64,000 nt of DNA from Apostichopus japonicus. Lineage: Eukaryota > Echinodermata > Holothuroidea > Aspidochirotida > Stichopodidae. Shown here piece by piece: positions 24,920 through 36,700 of the stretch. The notes under the pieces are model-generated. The model saw only the letters and a program-made list of their open reading frames with translations. It was not told the origin of the DNA and searched no databases. Location: assembly GCF_037975245.1 (NCBI RefSeq), contig NC_092573.1:2540501-2604500 (forward strand), in the 5' to 3' direction. Made by a program: the position numbers and the translations under genes. The stretch's first letter is position 1. Every line of letters begins with the position of its first letter.

Positions 24920-27170
24920 ATGTCAAATAATAATTATTTGTTTGGAAACTTTAAGAAACATTTGAATGTCATTGTAGATCATTTTGAAATCACCTTATCT
25001 AACATTCTGGTTGTATGGGAATGAATACATTGGAGAGTTAGAAAAATCAAGGAAATTATTCTGGAAAGCACTTTTTTTAAGGGGGGGGGGGCGGCGGCGT
25101 ACTTACTTCACTTACTTCATTCAACTGAAAGTATGTTCACATCTGTCACAGAAGTGTCGATGGTTTATTAGAGGCGACAACACGTTTGAGCGGACTGGCA
25201 TACGACGTCTGAATTGAGGACGCTATATCACAAAATGTTGTAAAATTATTACTATAATGACTTATCTGTAATGATTTAAATCCTCTCATGTGAAACGTCA
25301 TTAATTTAATTGGCAAATAGCTATGCAGAGGAACATTGGGGCCTTGAATGACGGAATTTAACCATATTAGCCCAGGTGCAACAACCAGGGTCATATCTAT
25401 GACAGTTGAGGAACTAATCACATGAAACGGTTTCACACGTATGATGGATGGCCTCTTTCCCTAAAGATATGGCTTCCCGAGATGAGCGTATCCTGCCGAA
25501 ATTTCTCACGCAATGTCAGCAATCCGAATGGCAGTATGGGGTCACTAGCATACATCGGCATATTTACGGTGGAATTGTCAGCCATTTTTAGCTCGTATGT
25601 TTACTGATGAAGCCCTGTAATTATTTCTCCCGTTAGCTACAACAAATATATATATATTTATATATATTAGGGCCTCGTATGTACTAACATAATAATATTA
25701 CTCATGTGGTGTCCGTGATTGATTTAATTGTTGCAACCGAGAGTGAAGTAGGTGGGGGTCCCTAATTATAAAGGGATGAAACTTGACGTAAAATATTTTA
25801 AATATGTATCAACTTCGAATGATCAAAAACTGACTGTCAGGCAGTACGCAATTGCTCCACACACCTTACCAAACTTGCCCGTTACTCCGACCATCTCACG
25901 TAAATACGGGAATGTTTATTTGAAGGGCAAAGGTGACCAAACAATTGTAACACCAGTGCAGTATGCTCACAGTATTGGATATGATATGTAGAGTGCTCAT
26001 TAAGCTTGGTGATGTGAAGTACTCTCCTCAGCAGCCCATGCCACCCCAGAAAGATCCCCTAGCTCCATTTAGATGACCTGATCTACACACCTTTCACTGG
26101 AGGGGAGGATGGGGGGGGGTTGTTGCTACCATTTAGGTCTACTTTATTCAGTGCTGTATTTATCTTCATTGGTTTAGTTATGAAACTTTTACAAATGTTT
26201 TCTTGGAAAAGATTAAAGAAAGACCAGGCTCTGTAGTATTAGGCCTATTCAATGCGGCTAAGTAGAGTATATTCACTCTGTTCCACTAGCATGCTTTAAG
26301 GGATCAATTTGGCTAGCTACTCTGACAAATCCAGACAAAAACACAAACCAAACAACATAAGTTACTAATAGCAAGAATCGCTTCAGTTTCTGATACTATA
26401 CTACAACCATATTGGGGGAGGGGGTATGTAACTGAATACTCCAGCTATAGTGTGTTTGAAGCACAAGTAAGCTTGGCTACTGGCTATGCCCTGATGAATT
26501 TGTCCATGTTTGAGCTTGCTTCATAAGCTTGAACAGAAGCCTAACCATCAAATACAGTATTTAATATCCATGGTTATATTTGCAATCGACTAAAAGGAAC
26601 TTTTTATTCTGGATTTAACTCCTTTAAGTAGACTATACTTTACCAAAAGTTGGACACTACATGCTGCCCCATTAACACATGGTTACAAGATGAGGCTAAG
26701 TTTATACTCACTGATATATTGCATTACATTTTGTGCAGTCTGAAAACTTTAGGAAAAGTTTTACCTTTAAATTAACCCTACAAACTTTCAGCATATGCAT
26801 GAAAGCTCAAACGTTCGCTTGTTCAGTGTAAGAAATTTAATTTAATATAATCGTATTGTGAATAGGTGATTTTGACCCAGTTTAATAAAACTTTAAATCA
26901 GTAAACCAGTTTTGGCCCAGTAAATCAAAGGTGAACATTTTTTCTACACAGGGGAACTTGAATTTTGATATAGCGCCATCTTTAACTTCTCTTTGCCCTG
27001 TTCAAGATGTTGCAAGATGAAATTGAGCCTGCTTTCTAGCATATATGTTGTGTGACAACAATTTGGAAGCACTCTGAAACTGAAAGAGATTTCCCTGTCT
27101 TAATATATATTTTTACAACAAATATGAACTACAGAGATAACAAAAGGAATAATAAAACAGAAACATACTG
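24920..27170. other. Intergenic DNA downstream of RPS17, no gene seen
   Basis: Contains a poly-G/GGCGGCGG run near 25081-25098, a TA-rich patch near 25647-25670 and a G tract near 26111-26119. The ORF at 25752-25991 (79 codons) is not recognised and shows no splice context. Nothing else is supported. Confidence 0.5.
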
Positions 27171-27190
27171 ATGTTTTCCTAATTAGAGGT

Positions 27191-27196
27191 TTTATT
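27191..27196 (-). terminator. RPS17 poly(A) signal AATAAA
   Basis: A canonical AATAAA on the minus strand lies about 110 bases past the RPS17 stop codon, giving a short 3' UTR typical of ribosomal protein genes. Confidence 0.65.
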
Positions 27197-27306
27197 TCTC
27201 ATCTCATCTCAGAAAAGAGATGTCATGATAAAGTCAATTGTGATAAAGACAAAAGTGAGATAAATTGTTAATCTCAAAGCGACCGATTGTGCTGGATGTG
27301 ATTGCT

Positions 27307-27384
27307 TCATTTACTGGGTCCTCTGTTGTAGCCAGTGTTCATGGTTGGTTCCACAACTTGAAGATTGTCAATCTTGTCAAAATC
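27307..27384 (-). CDS. RPS17: RPS17 coding exon 4 and stop
   Basis: The acceptor CTGCAG is followed by [15 protein letters not shown] and the C-terminal NRGPSK, then TGA. It aligns with the DF..L.NLQV tail of eS17. The plus-strand ORF at 27265-27450 is a shadow of this exon. Confidence 0.9.
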   Translation of the reverse strand, partial: DFDKIDNLQVVEPTMNTGYNRGPSK

Positions 27385-30300
27385 CTGCAGAGAGTCAAAC
27401 AGATACAACAAAATGATAAATATACTAGGCAAATCAATGACAATTCTTAAGAAAAGACACACAGACAAAAAGGAGAAAATGTTGAATTTGCTTTAGAATA
27501 ATAAATCTTGATCTGGAGATGTTTCATGTATAAATTTTGAGGACCTGACTCATAGCTGGATGGCATTAATACTTCTCATTAACCCATTTTGCATTACAAA
27601 TTTCAGCAATAATCATTTTTCAGAGGACAAGGAAACAGAAATGAAAGGGCAATTTTATTAATTCCTCCAGACTTGGGACCTTACCTTAAATGCATATTTC
27701 AATGGCTGAAGTTAACAAATTCCTGAAATTTTTGACATCAGTAGGTTCAAACCACATCCTAATAGCATTTTGTATGGCAAAGATATGGCCACAGTAGAGT
27801 GACTAATATCATCATGGAAATTCAGCTGAAAATTATTTTGTTTTCTTCAATAATATACAAATCCTTTTTCCACAAAAAAATTATTATTTGACAACAGGAT
27901 TGCATTTTGATGAATTTAAGGGTACAGAGCACACTGGCAGCTAATCTAACACACATAGATTTGCCCATTCAATAGTTCAGAATACCCAGTTTTCTCAATT
28001 AAGCTTATATAACTGTGACAATCTGTATGGCTAATATCCTGCAAACTTTAAAAGAATCTTGGATCTTTGGAAATATGGAGACTTTTTGATGAATTCAAAA
28101 TGCAACCATTTTGCATGTATGTAATCCTTAACCCAATTTCAATTACATTGCTGTAAGTAACCTTGACCAATCATGGACGTTAAATACGTGGAAAAAGGAA
28201 AGAAACGTCAGCCTTTTTAGGAAAACTATTTCAGACATTCCTGAGACATCAGGTGACCATGTGACGTCATTGTTGGTTTACGGCAATCACAACAATAATT
28301 TGGCCATCAGTTAGTGTGTAATGTTGTATACTCGAACACAAAGGAGCTGCAAAACCATCAACAATATTACTCCTTTTCCCCACGATATGCCACAATTCTG
28401 TGTAGTTGGAGGTTGTAGTAATACCTCAGCCAACAAAAGTATCAGCTTTTTAGCTTTCCAAATGGAAGAACCAACGGTAAACGTCGCAGACTTTGGATAA
28501 ATATTGTGAAATCCAAGCGGAAAGATTTTACAGCACCTGGCGTGTCTCATGCAGAAAACTTGAGAGTACGCTCAGTGCATTTCAACGAGAGAGATTTGGA
28601 CCCTGAATATTTGCTACACCACTTCTTAGTCGCCCTGGGTGTCCTTACATGTAACATTATATCAGGCAATTGACCGTGTTATTTACTGTTGGAGATGACT
28701 GCATTTAGTACACGTATACACCGTGCCTGGGGCAACACTGTTAGTCCAATGAGTTACAACTGCTGCCGGTGTTGGCTCACACCAAGGGGAAGAAGTCATG
28801 TTAGGATTTCATCGCATTTATCCGTTTGTTGTATTCCATTTTGTGAATTTGTGACACATATTTTATATTGCCTATTATGTTTAAAATAAAAATAAAACCA
28901 TTTTCATCACGCACAAGGCATCATTAGGTCTACTTTTCTGTTCATTTTGCAATCAAATTGTATCACGGAATCAGCAAGCTGCTTGCCTGGTTTACAGTAT
29001 ATTGTACCGTACGTATTGACGCTCTGCTATATAAACGATGCCTCCATTTGAGTGGCAATTTGCATAGACAATAACCCATTTTACTTAATTTCTCCTTAAA
29101 ATTGTCTTAAATCTAGTTATTTGCTTTCATGTGTTCTCTTTTTTAGCTAATACCTTGTCAAACGTTCGAAATTGGAAGTCAAACACAGTACAATTGTTTG
29201 CTATGTATAAACACTAGTGTTTGCACGGGTTATCCGGGTACCCGGGTACCCGCCCGACGTGATACTACCCGGTTCCTAATTTATTACCCGAATCCTAAGC
29301 AAAGTGTGATTTAAATTTAAAAAAAAAAAAAAATGGCAAACCGACGGTTAGGCAGATTTCCCATTGACTTAGTGTGGTGTTAGGCTACAATGTGGTAGAA
29401 GATAACAGCAATAACGAAGGGGCCCGTTCGACGCGGTACTACCCGGTTCCTAATTTATTACCCGAATCATAGGCCTACGCAAAGTGTTATTGTTTAAAAA
29501 AAAAAATTGCAAACCGATGGTTAGGCTGATTTTCCATTGACTTAGTGTGTTGTTAGGCTACCATGTGTTCGAAGATAACAGCAATAACGAAAGCTTTCCA
29601 TAGATATCTTATAACTGCGTCACAATTTCAGCTAATAAACAGATGGCAAGGCTAGACTGCCCCCATTGACTTAGTGTGGTGTTAGGCAACCATGTGGTTG
29701 AACGTAACAGCAATTACGAAAGTATTCCATGGATGTCTTATAACTGCGTCACATCTCCAGCAAATAAACAGATGGTTAGGCTTAGCTAGATTTCTCATTG
29801 ACTTAGTGTGGTGTTAGGCTACCATGTGGAAGAAATTATTATTTATTCATTCGTTTATTTCAAAGAAGGAAAGGCTGACAAGGAATTTTACGCGATGTTT
29901 ATGGATTATAGACGGGATAACTAAAAAATAGTAATCGCAAGTGGCTTTTTACTAATCGTTTATTCCAAATGCGATCAAATTGCGCGAATCGCGCAATCTC
30001 GTGGCTAATGAGAACCCTGGGCCTGCATAATAGCTAGTAGTAGTATTAAAAACTGTTTAAGAGCTAAATTGGATATCTATATCGTTTGATCCAATAGACC
30101 TGCACGAGCTAGCATAAGCAGCGGCGGCAGTGCGATGTTAGTAGTAATGCTAATTATAATTAAATAATTTATTTATTAACAAGTTAATGAAAGAAACAGA
30201 AGCAAATAAAAATTATTGAGGGAGGTTTTATACCTTATCTTACACCTACGTATTTGAACATGAAAACATTGTCAGTATCGAATATAATGCATTTATTACA

Positions 30301-33300
30301 GCATCCAATATGTTATTTCTTGAAAATCGTGATACACGAGGGTAAACAATTTTTTCCGGGTACCCGGATACCCGACGGGTAACGGCCCTCGGGTACCCGG
30401 TTCCCGATTTTTGGACCCGTGTAAACACTAATAAACACTACCTAGGTCAGCAATTGATTTTTCGCGGGTATACCACTAATTTGACGTCCCACAGTGAACA
30501 GAGGCTTCATTAAGTCAAGCTCTTTTTTCAGACATTCTAGAGGTACATGTCACATGACTACCCAAATTGTCAATTTCCGGGGTCGTTTTTTAATGAGTTT
30601 TAGTAGGTTTTCGAAGAAATTTTTAAGACACATGTTGATTATGGGTATGTTAAGTACCAAATTAATGAAAAATTACAAAAAAAAGGTTGGTCTCCATAGT
30701 TGATGATTAAAGCTGTAATGGCTAATAGACAAATAGTCATTAGGGTAAAAAATGTTAATGGACATACAGTAAATGAAAACTGCAGAAGCTTTACGTTCAC
30801 TTACCAGCATTTTCAACATGTCTTTAGTGTCTGGATCAACCTCAATGAGATCCAATTCCAAGGATGACACCTCTGGGACGTAGTTGTCTCTCCTCTCCCT
30901 CTCTTCTTCTTGAAGTTTGATGGAGATACCACGGACAGGTCCCTTCTGGATCCTTTTCATCAGATGAGTCACAAACCTGCATGGGTGAAACAAACATTTC
31001 CAGATATATTACAAAGACCTCTCCAAACAATCAGTGAGTGATGATAGGAATATTTCCCTCTCAATATAATTTTTACCTGATACATAACCTTTGTGAAATA
31101 AAGGCTTCACGAACAGTGTACATACATAATGGTGTAGTTGAGTGTATGCCACTGTTTACAGTTGATACATGAAACGAACAAAGATACTGGCAAACTTGCA
31201 CACGTGTGCAAAAGCTGCTACCTGGATTGAATCACTCAGCTTTAGCAATTTGTTGCGAACAAATTGTGCTGTATACTTGAGGCACAAATTCATTTATCAT
31301 TTAAACATATTTGATGGAAATAACTTTGCCTCAGTGGTGTTCACTCATTAATGGGAGACAGTTTGCATTTGAATTATGGCACAGAGGACAAACTCTCTTA
31401 AGCAGAGATGGGCAAAGTGCAGGCTACATGTGTCCCTGCACAAACTTTTTTCTGTAGGGCGTGAGGTTTTCAAATCATGTTCATTCAGCCCATTAAATAT
31501 CAAAAGCAATGTTCTTATCCAACTATTAATTAACTGAGACAATGAATTCACCGAATGACCAAATGCCAGTAAAATCGTTAAAGCAATGGTAGTTCGGATG
31601 TCTCTATATTTAACAAAACTAACAGACAATGCCCAAGTTGAACTTTCTGGATTGATAATTCCAATATAATGTAATATTTCAATTTTGCAATCACCTTAAA
31701 ATGTTGCAGCCTAAGGATTGGAATGAAACTTTCCCCGTGGTTTACAAGATCAATTTCATCCCACCTGTTCTGAAGTAAGAAGCACCACAACACTGAATTG
31801 TATAAACTTTCCAGAACAATTTTTATGTTTGTATGTTGTGTATTGAATGATGACAGAGTTGAGATTGAGTAAGCTTCAAAATCTTCAAGTCGCCCCAGCC
31901 TAATAACATGGCTTTCATTTTAGAACTTACTTTTCTTCTTATTTGAACATAATTTGAGCAAGGCTACAAGACTGACTTCAAAGATATATTACAAGCATGG
32001 ATGCAACATGGTGCTATTGCTCAACTATCATTACATCAATTGATGTTAGTGCCTCACTCTTCTTCTTCTTCTTGTTAAAAATGGTTTACATACCCAGCAA
32101 TCTGGTTCCTCAACCTCTTACTTGGGATGATTGCAATTTCTTCACATACTCTCTTGTTGGTGTGAAAATCCAGGGTCAACTGGGTGTAATACTTCTCAAT
32201 GATGACCCTTGCAGCCTTCTTGACTGTCTTTGTTCTGACACGCCCCTGGAAAAATGGTAAAAAGGAAAAGGTGACAGTCTGTTGCAGTCAAATATGGAAA
32301 GCATAGTACATAGAAAATGCATTCCATTGTAAAAGGAAAAGAAAGTAGGATCTAATGGGAGAAAGCACAGCATTTCCAGTTGGAATGAGGCCTGTTAAAA
32401 ATGACTTTGCTGTAATGGACTAAAAATTTACCTTGTTATTAAAGTTTCAATTGGGAATTCCCAGAAGAAAGAAAAACTTAATTAACACACAAATAACAAC
32501 TTGAAAATCAGAACCAAGCATAGGATATTAAGTAGTCTTTCAATCCTGTGCTGAAAATATTATACTAGGCCAAAGATGTTATTTTCTCTTGGCCTGGCAA
32601 GAGAATGACTTTTCTGTACAAATGTAATGCATCCCCCCCCCCCCAAAGAAGGGGGTGGGTGGGTAACATCAATGGAACAACAATAACAGGGAAATACTTT
32701 GAAGAGGACACAAGCTCAATTTCAATCTTACAATACTTCAAGTTCAAAGTGTCTTAACCTGGGTGGCAAAGGCAGAATGTCCAGAAATATAAAAGCACAA
32801 GCTCATATTGGGTACAGGCAACACCATTCACTACTAGGCCCAGTTCAGTGTAACTTAGGTTTAATTCAAATTGAATTTGGCTGGGCTTATGCCATGGTTG
32901 GCTCACATCACACACGTCGACCTACCGCAACTGGGCCATCTTGCAATCATTCAACTTCCCATGTTCACGAAGTTGGACTAAGGCTAGGCCTAAGTATAAT
33001 TTGAAAACAGTAGCAGTACTAGCATAGTCTACTTTCGATTTTTCACAACTTCATACCTGTGCTAATCATGTAAATTCATCTAATGATTCAAAGCCAATGA
33101 CAATCATTGTAGTGATGAAGCGGTGCAACATAATGAAATGGGCCTAACGTTAGGCCTAAGCTGTGCCTTTTAGGTATACTTTCTCATACTGTTCATTTTA
33201 CACTGTCGATCATCTGGAAATACTACCAATTTTAAATATTTCGTGACGGAAAAACTTCATGAGATAGTTGGGTTTTCATTTTTGTGTAAGAATTTCGGAT

Positions 33301-33375
33301 AAAAATATTTGAAATAAGGATGATCTAAGAGATATTTTACGATGAATAATTTCGCACATCTAGCAGTCATACCAT
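27307..33375 (-). CDS. RPS17: 40S ribosomal protein S17 (eS17), complete, 4 coding exons
   Basis: Exons 33375-33373, 32245-32094, 30976-30805 and 27384-27307 join in phase (3+152+172+78 = 405 nt) to 134 codons plus a TGA stop. Family length is about 135. Clear eS17 segments are [69 protein letters not shown] and [13 protein letters not shown], with a C terminus ending NRGPSK. The protein is a structural component of the small cytoplasmic ribosomal subunit. All introns are GT-AG. The start codon is alone in its exon, and the mRNA leader probably begins with a TOP tract. Intron 3 (27385-30804) has taken in a hAT element and a THAP remnant. SMG5 lies divergently upstream. Confidence 0.96.
28387..28673 (+). 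pseudogene. Decayed THAP-domain fragment (transposase-like), frameshifted
   Basis: Reading from an ATG at 28387 gives [17 protein letters not shown] and ISFLAF, the N-terminal half of a THAP zinc finger (C-x4-C). Around 28455 the frame must shift by one base to continue with [18 protein letters not shown], which has the conserved Pro and Trp, then [11 protein letters not shown], ending at a TGA at 28671. THAP fingers are C2CH; the third zinc ligand, Cys of C-x2-H, is Arg here. The frameshift and lost ligand mark a pseudogene. THAP domains occur in P-element-like transposases and in cellular DNA-binding proteins. It sits antisense in RPS17 intron 3. Confidence 0.65.
29215..30430. mobile_element. 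Non-autonomous hAT-like element A, with 8-bp TSD
   Basis: The element begins TAGTGTTTGCACGGGT and ends ACCCGTGTAAACACTA, so the ends are imperfect inverted repeats starting TAGTG as in hAT transposons. It is flanked by identical 8-bp duplications ATAAACAC (29207-29214 and 30431-30438). Subterminal GGGTACCCGG motifs occur at both ends. The interior holds a repeated module (GCAAACCGATGGTTAGGC, CCATTGACTTAGTGTGGT, TAACTGCGTCACA) about four times, and a 175-bp direct duplication (about 29255-29425 and 29430-29600). There is no transposase ORF. It is inserted in RPS17 intron 3. Confidence 0.92.
30805..30976 (-). CDS. RPS17: RPS17 coding exon 3
   Basis: The acceptor is CCATGCAG. It encodes [17 protein letters not shown] through KDMLKML, nearly invariant across animals. 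The GTAAGT donor is in phase 0. Confidence 0.97.
30977..33372 (-). other. RPS17 introns 1 and 2 (with exon 2 between)
   Basis: Intron 2 (30977-32093) and intron 1 (32246-33372) hold no recognised gene. A C tract lies near 32634-32644. I looked for RTGATGA/CTGA snoRNA boxes on the minus strand and saw no convincing pair. Confidence 0.6.
32094..32245 (-). CDS. RPS17: RPS17 coding exon 2
   Basis: The acceptor TTTTTCCAG is followed by codons for [14 protein letters not shown] and the HTNKRVCEE segment, ending RLRNQIAG. The donor is GTATGT and the phase is 2. Confidence 0.95.
33373..33375 (-). CDS. RPS17: RPS17 coding exon 1 (ATG only)
   Basis: Exon 2 begins with the Gly codon that follows the initiator Met in eS17, so the ATG must lie upstream. 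At 33375-33373 an ATG is followed directly by a GTATG donor and preceded by an A-rich leader and a pyrimidine tract. An exon contributing only the ATG is known for RPS17 and other ribosomal protein genes. Confidence is limited because only three bases are coding. Confidence 0.75.
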
Positions 33376-33388
33376 TTTTGGTGTAGCA

Positions 33389-33402
33389 CAGGAAAAAGAA
33401 AG
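33389..33402 (-). promoter_or_regulatory. Candidate 5' TOP tract / transcription start of RPS17
   Basis: On the minus strand, CTTTCTTTTTCCTG starts about 27 bases before the ATG. Ribosomal protein mRNAs characteristically start with a C followed by pyrimidines (5' TOP), which places them under mTOR/LARP1 translational control. The sequence fits but the start site is inferred. Confidence 0.65.
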
Positions 33403-33677
33403 ATGGAGGGCAGTGCTTCGCTTAGTCTTTGTGGACCAGCCGCTTTAGTAAAGTCTTTGAACGTGCATGCAAGTTCGTACGGTGCATGGGTGAAATAGAA
33501 TGTTGTGACCGGTAATCTGTGAAACATCCCTGGTTCCACACTGCACAATGCCCTAATAAGCCGACACTTTTTGTATACCAAAGTAGACTAAAATCATGGA
33601 ATTCTAATTTACAAAAGTACAGTCTGAGTTGAGTCATACGAAGTTTGGTCCAGCATACTCTTTGAAATTTTTGTGAG
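33403..33677. promoter_or_regulatory. Divergent promoter between RPS17 and SMG5
   Basis: About 275 bp separates the presumed RPS17 start (minus) from the SMG5 ATG (plus), so both core promoters must fit here unless SMG5 has an unseen upstream non-coding exon. I see no strong TATA box for either direction. The two long minus-strand ORFs crossing it resemble no protein and are ignored. Confidence 0.7.
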
Positions 33678-33745
33678 ATGGAAACCAGCAAAAGTCGAGA
33701 TAAGTCCCAAGTCGAGCGTCTTCAACATACGCGTAAAGTATACAG
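33678..33745 (+). CDS. SMG5: SMG5 coding exon 1
   Basis: The ATG at 33678 is followed by a charged stretch ending HTRKVY plus 2 nt and a GTTGGT donor. The tail matches the HTKRLYR region of vertebrate SMG5. The protein joins in frame to exon 2. Confidence 0.82.
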
Positions 33746-36700
33746 GTTGGTTGTTTAGAACTAGCTGATTGTTATGCAGCGCCGTGTTGCATGTTCTCCC
33801 GGCCCTAGCTCTTAGCCTTACGGAACTGCATCCTAACTTTGCAGTGGGAACGAGTATGATAGGCCCTGCAATTCTCTAAGTACATATTGCGAAAAGAAGG
33901 CTTTATTGTAAGGCAGTGTTGATTCACGAATAGTCACCACAGGGATATGTACTCAGACGAACTAAAAGAATGGTGTAGTGCCCCTTGGGCAAGTGAAGAT
34001 TCTATAAATGTAGGGATACTACCCATCAATTATAAAAGAATTGAGCCTATCGTGATTGCAATAAGCAGTAGGCTAATACTACCTAGGCCTTTCATTACAG
34101 TTAGGCAGCATCAAGGCTCTCAAATAACCAGAAAGAGTAAGCCTTGGGGAAGTGGTGTATTAGAGGAGATCCTTCAGTATCTAGACTAGGCTGTACATTT
34201 AAGGCTAGTAAAGTTGTAATGAACCAATTCAATACTTACCACAAAAACGTCACAAAGTAAATATACTCAAATCATACTTTAAAAAGAAGGCTGTGGCTAT
34301 TCTTACGACTAGTTGTAACAATTATTTATTAACTATTCTTACGACATCGGCGAATTCATGCGCAGTAAAGTAAATAAAGCAACTGCGCATGTAGTAGGGG
34401 TAACCCTACCCTAACCCTAAACCCTAACCCTAACCGGAAATTATTGTTACTCCTGGTCGTAAAAATAGTACTCCTGGTCGTAAAAATAGCCACGTTAAAG
34501 CAACTGGGCATGCGTAACCGGAAATTATTCTTACGACTAGTCGTAAGAATAGCCACTTTGTAAAAAGAACAGTTGAAAGATGTTGAAAAAGAATTCCATG
34601 TAGGGCTAATTGTGGTTGTTATAATGTTATAATGACTGTTATAATGTGAATTGGGAAGTAGCATGGTGGGCTCATAATTGACACACCTAAGGATTTGATT
34701 AACGATGTCTATCAACAAAAAATCTAAATCACTCAACTGTATGCGTTATTCATGCAGTTCCTCAGAAATGTAATGATCTCAATATATTTATTGTTCTGTG
34801 CTTACCCAACGTACAATTGAGCAGAATATAAGTATACATCCATTGACTTTGGATGCTGTTTGCTATGCTCTGAGCCTCTAAGCTCAGACAGGTCAGGTCC
34901 CAGAGAGTAGTTGTATCATATTGAGGTCAGAGTAAGATTTCCAAATGCCAAAAAATGTGCAAAACTTGGGGAGGGTGTTAAAAGCTTTACAAAAACACAT
35001 CAGTATAATCAGTATATACAGTACCTGAAATGGATTAAACTCATCAAATATGTAACTCTGCTTGACTGCAAAAAGTTTAGGTTGCTTGTATCATTGCTAG
35101 TAATATTTGAAGGTGCATCAATTACAAAGGTGCTTCAATTATGAAGCCTTTACTATACACATAGAGTTAACAAACCTTTTGTTCATCTATATAGTGATAT
35201 GTAAATTGTCATTTGTAAGCCTCAGAAATAAAACAAATTTGGTAACTTTCCTGACTGATTAAAGACCATCAGCATGCAGTTGGGTAAAATCATTGGCCAA
35301 AGGATTTGATTAATATCTTCTGAGAATATCATGAGGCCTAAAATTCATGTTTCAAATTGTTCTTTTTCCAGGGCAGCACAAGATTTGAACACAAAGTTTG
35401 AAAATGTGATGAGACAAAAACAATCACACAAAGTTGTGTTCGAGAAAGATGTCATCGAGATGAGAAACAAGTAAGTTTAGGCCATGAAGGGCAAAAATAG
35501 TCTAACTTTACTTTCTCAATACAAATCAAGGCTGATCTGTGACCTTTGAAGAGAGTAATAAGTTAGTTTGTCATGAAATTATTTTTGCTTTTAAACATGC
35601 AAACTGTCAGATCATTTTGCTTTCAAAATTATTCTAGAATTTCTTTAAACTCTTTCTAAATCTCTTTTAATTAAATAGTCAAATTTGATCAAACTCTTTC
35701 ATTTATGGTACATTACCAGAGGAAGCAAGACTATAAATCAGAACTTAACTTTGCAGTTTATGTCATGGCCAAAACATATGAGATAATGTTACATCAGAAC
35801 ACCTGTAATTAAAGACTTTTCTTGCTTACATGTCTAATTGTTTCCTTGCTGGGGAGAAAACTTTCCAAGGCATTTTGGTCATTGCTTTAGAATTGGTTGT
35901 GATTCTGACTTCAGAGACATATTATATATTTTCTTTTCAGACTAAAGGAGTACAGTGAAAAACTGATATTTCTCAATCCCGTTGATTTTGGACGAAAAGC
36001 AGAAGAACTCCTGTGGTGGAAAGTATTTTATAGTGTCATTAGTGCTGTCAAGAAAAGCAAAAAGGTAAACTAATTATCTTTATCATATTTGTTAATCTTT
36101 TGTTATGAAAATAGTTTTTAATCTTTCATGTGAACCACTGTTCAGTTGCAGTGAACAGCACAAATGCTGAACACCATTTACTCACACATTTTACTTAATA
36201 TACTTGGTATGTACTCAAAGTCTTCTTTGGTCAGTGCAGCAACCAAGCAGATTACTTGAAGTCAACCAAATGTGGGCAAATTAAAACGTGAGAAAGTTAT
36301 GTCCAAGGTTACATTAACATTTAACCATGCAACTATGAGATTTCTGTTGTAAGTTATCCCTGCCCCTCCCAACCTTTTCTACAAATCACCCAAAAAAGAC
36401 AACAAGTAAAAGAGGAAAAAGGCACACACACACACTCACGCACGCAAACGGATGTGTTGCCTTATGCGGGGAACGTAATGTTGGGAGGGCGACCTTTTGT
36501 TTCTGTAGTCACTGTGTTGGTTTATATTATCACTTGATTTTTGAGACAGTTAAAACCCAAATGTTCAGCTGCATGCAAACTGTCATGCTAGTTAGGCTTC
36601 AGTTACAGTTTCGAAAGCTCGGTGATGAATGTTTGCTAATATTCATTCATTGCTTTCTTCAAAACACACAGGCATTGATCACACAATGTAGACCTATATA

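Larger units (their letters stand above)
27385..30804 (-). other. RPS17 intron 3
   Basis: 3.4 kb between exons 3 and 4. It hosts the THAP remnant (28387-28673) and hAT-like element A (29215-30430). The rest is unremarkable AT-rich sequence. I found no clear C/D or H/ACA box snoRNA, although ribosomal protein introns often carry them. Confidence 0.75.

Noticed and set aside
25752-25991. 79-codon ORF in the intergenic region
   Set aside because: Mixed composition looks protein-like at first, but I recognise no family, see no supporting splice sites or neighbours, and would not call it a gene.
30494-30703. 69-codon plus-strand ORF next to hAT element A
   Set aside because: No transposase motif and no similarity that I recognise; it is antisense to RPS17 intron 3.
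33360-33691. Two minus-strand ORFs (73 and 89 codons) between RPS17 and SMG5
   Set aside because: They overlap the divergent promoter and SMG5 exon 1, lack known similarity, and conflict with the TOP tract and ATG-only exon of RPS17.
34405-34436. Chromosome end (telomere)
   Set aside because: Only a few CCCTAA units, enclosed by inverted repeats within an intron, with coding exons on both sides.
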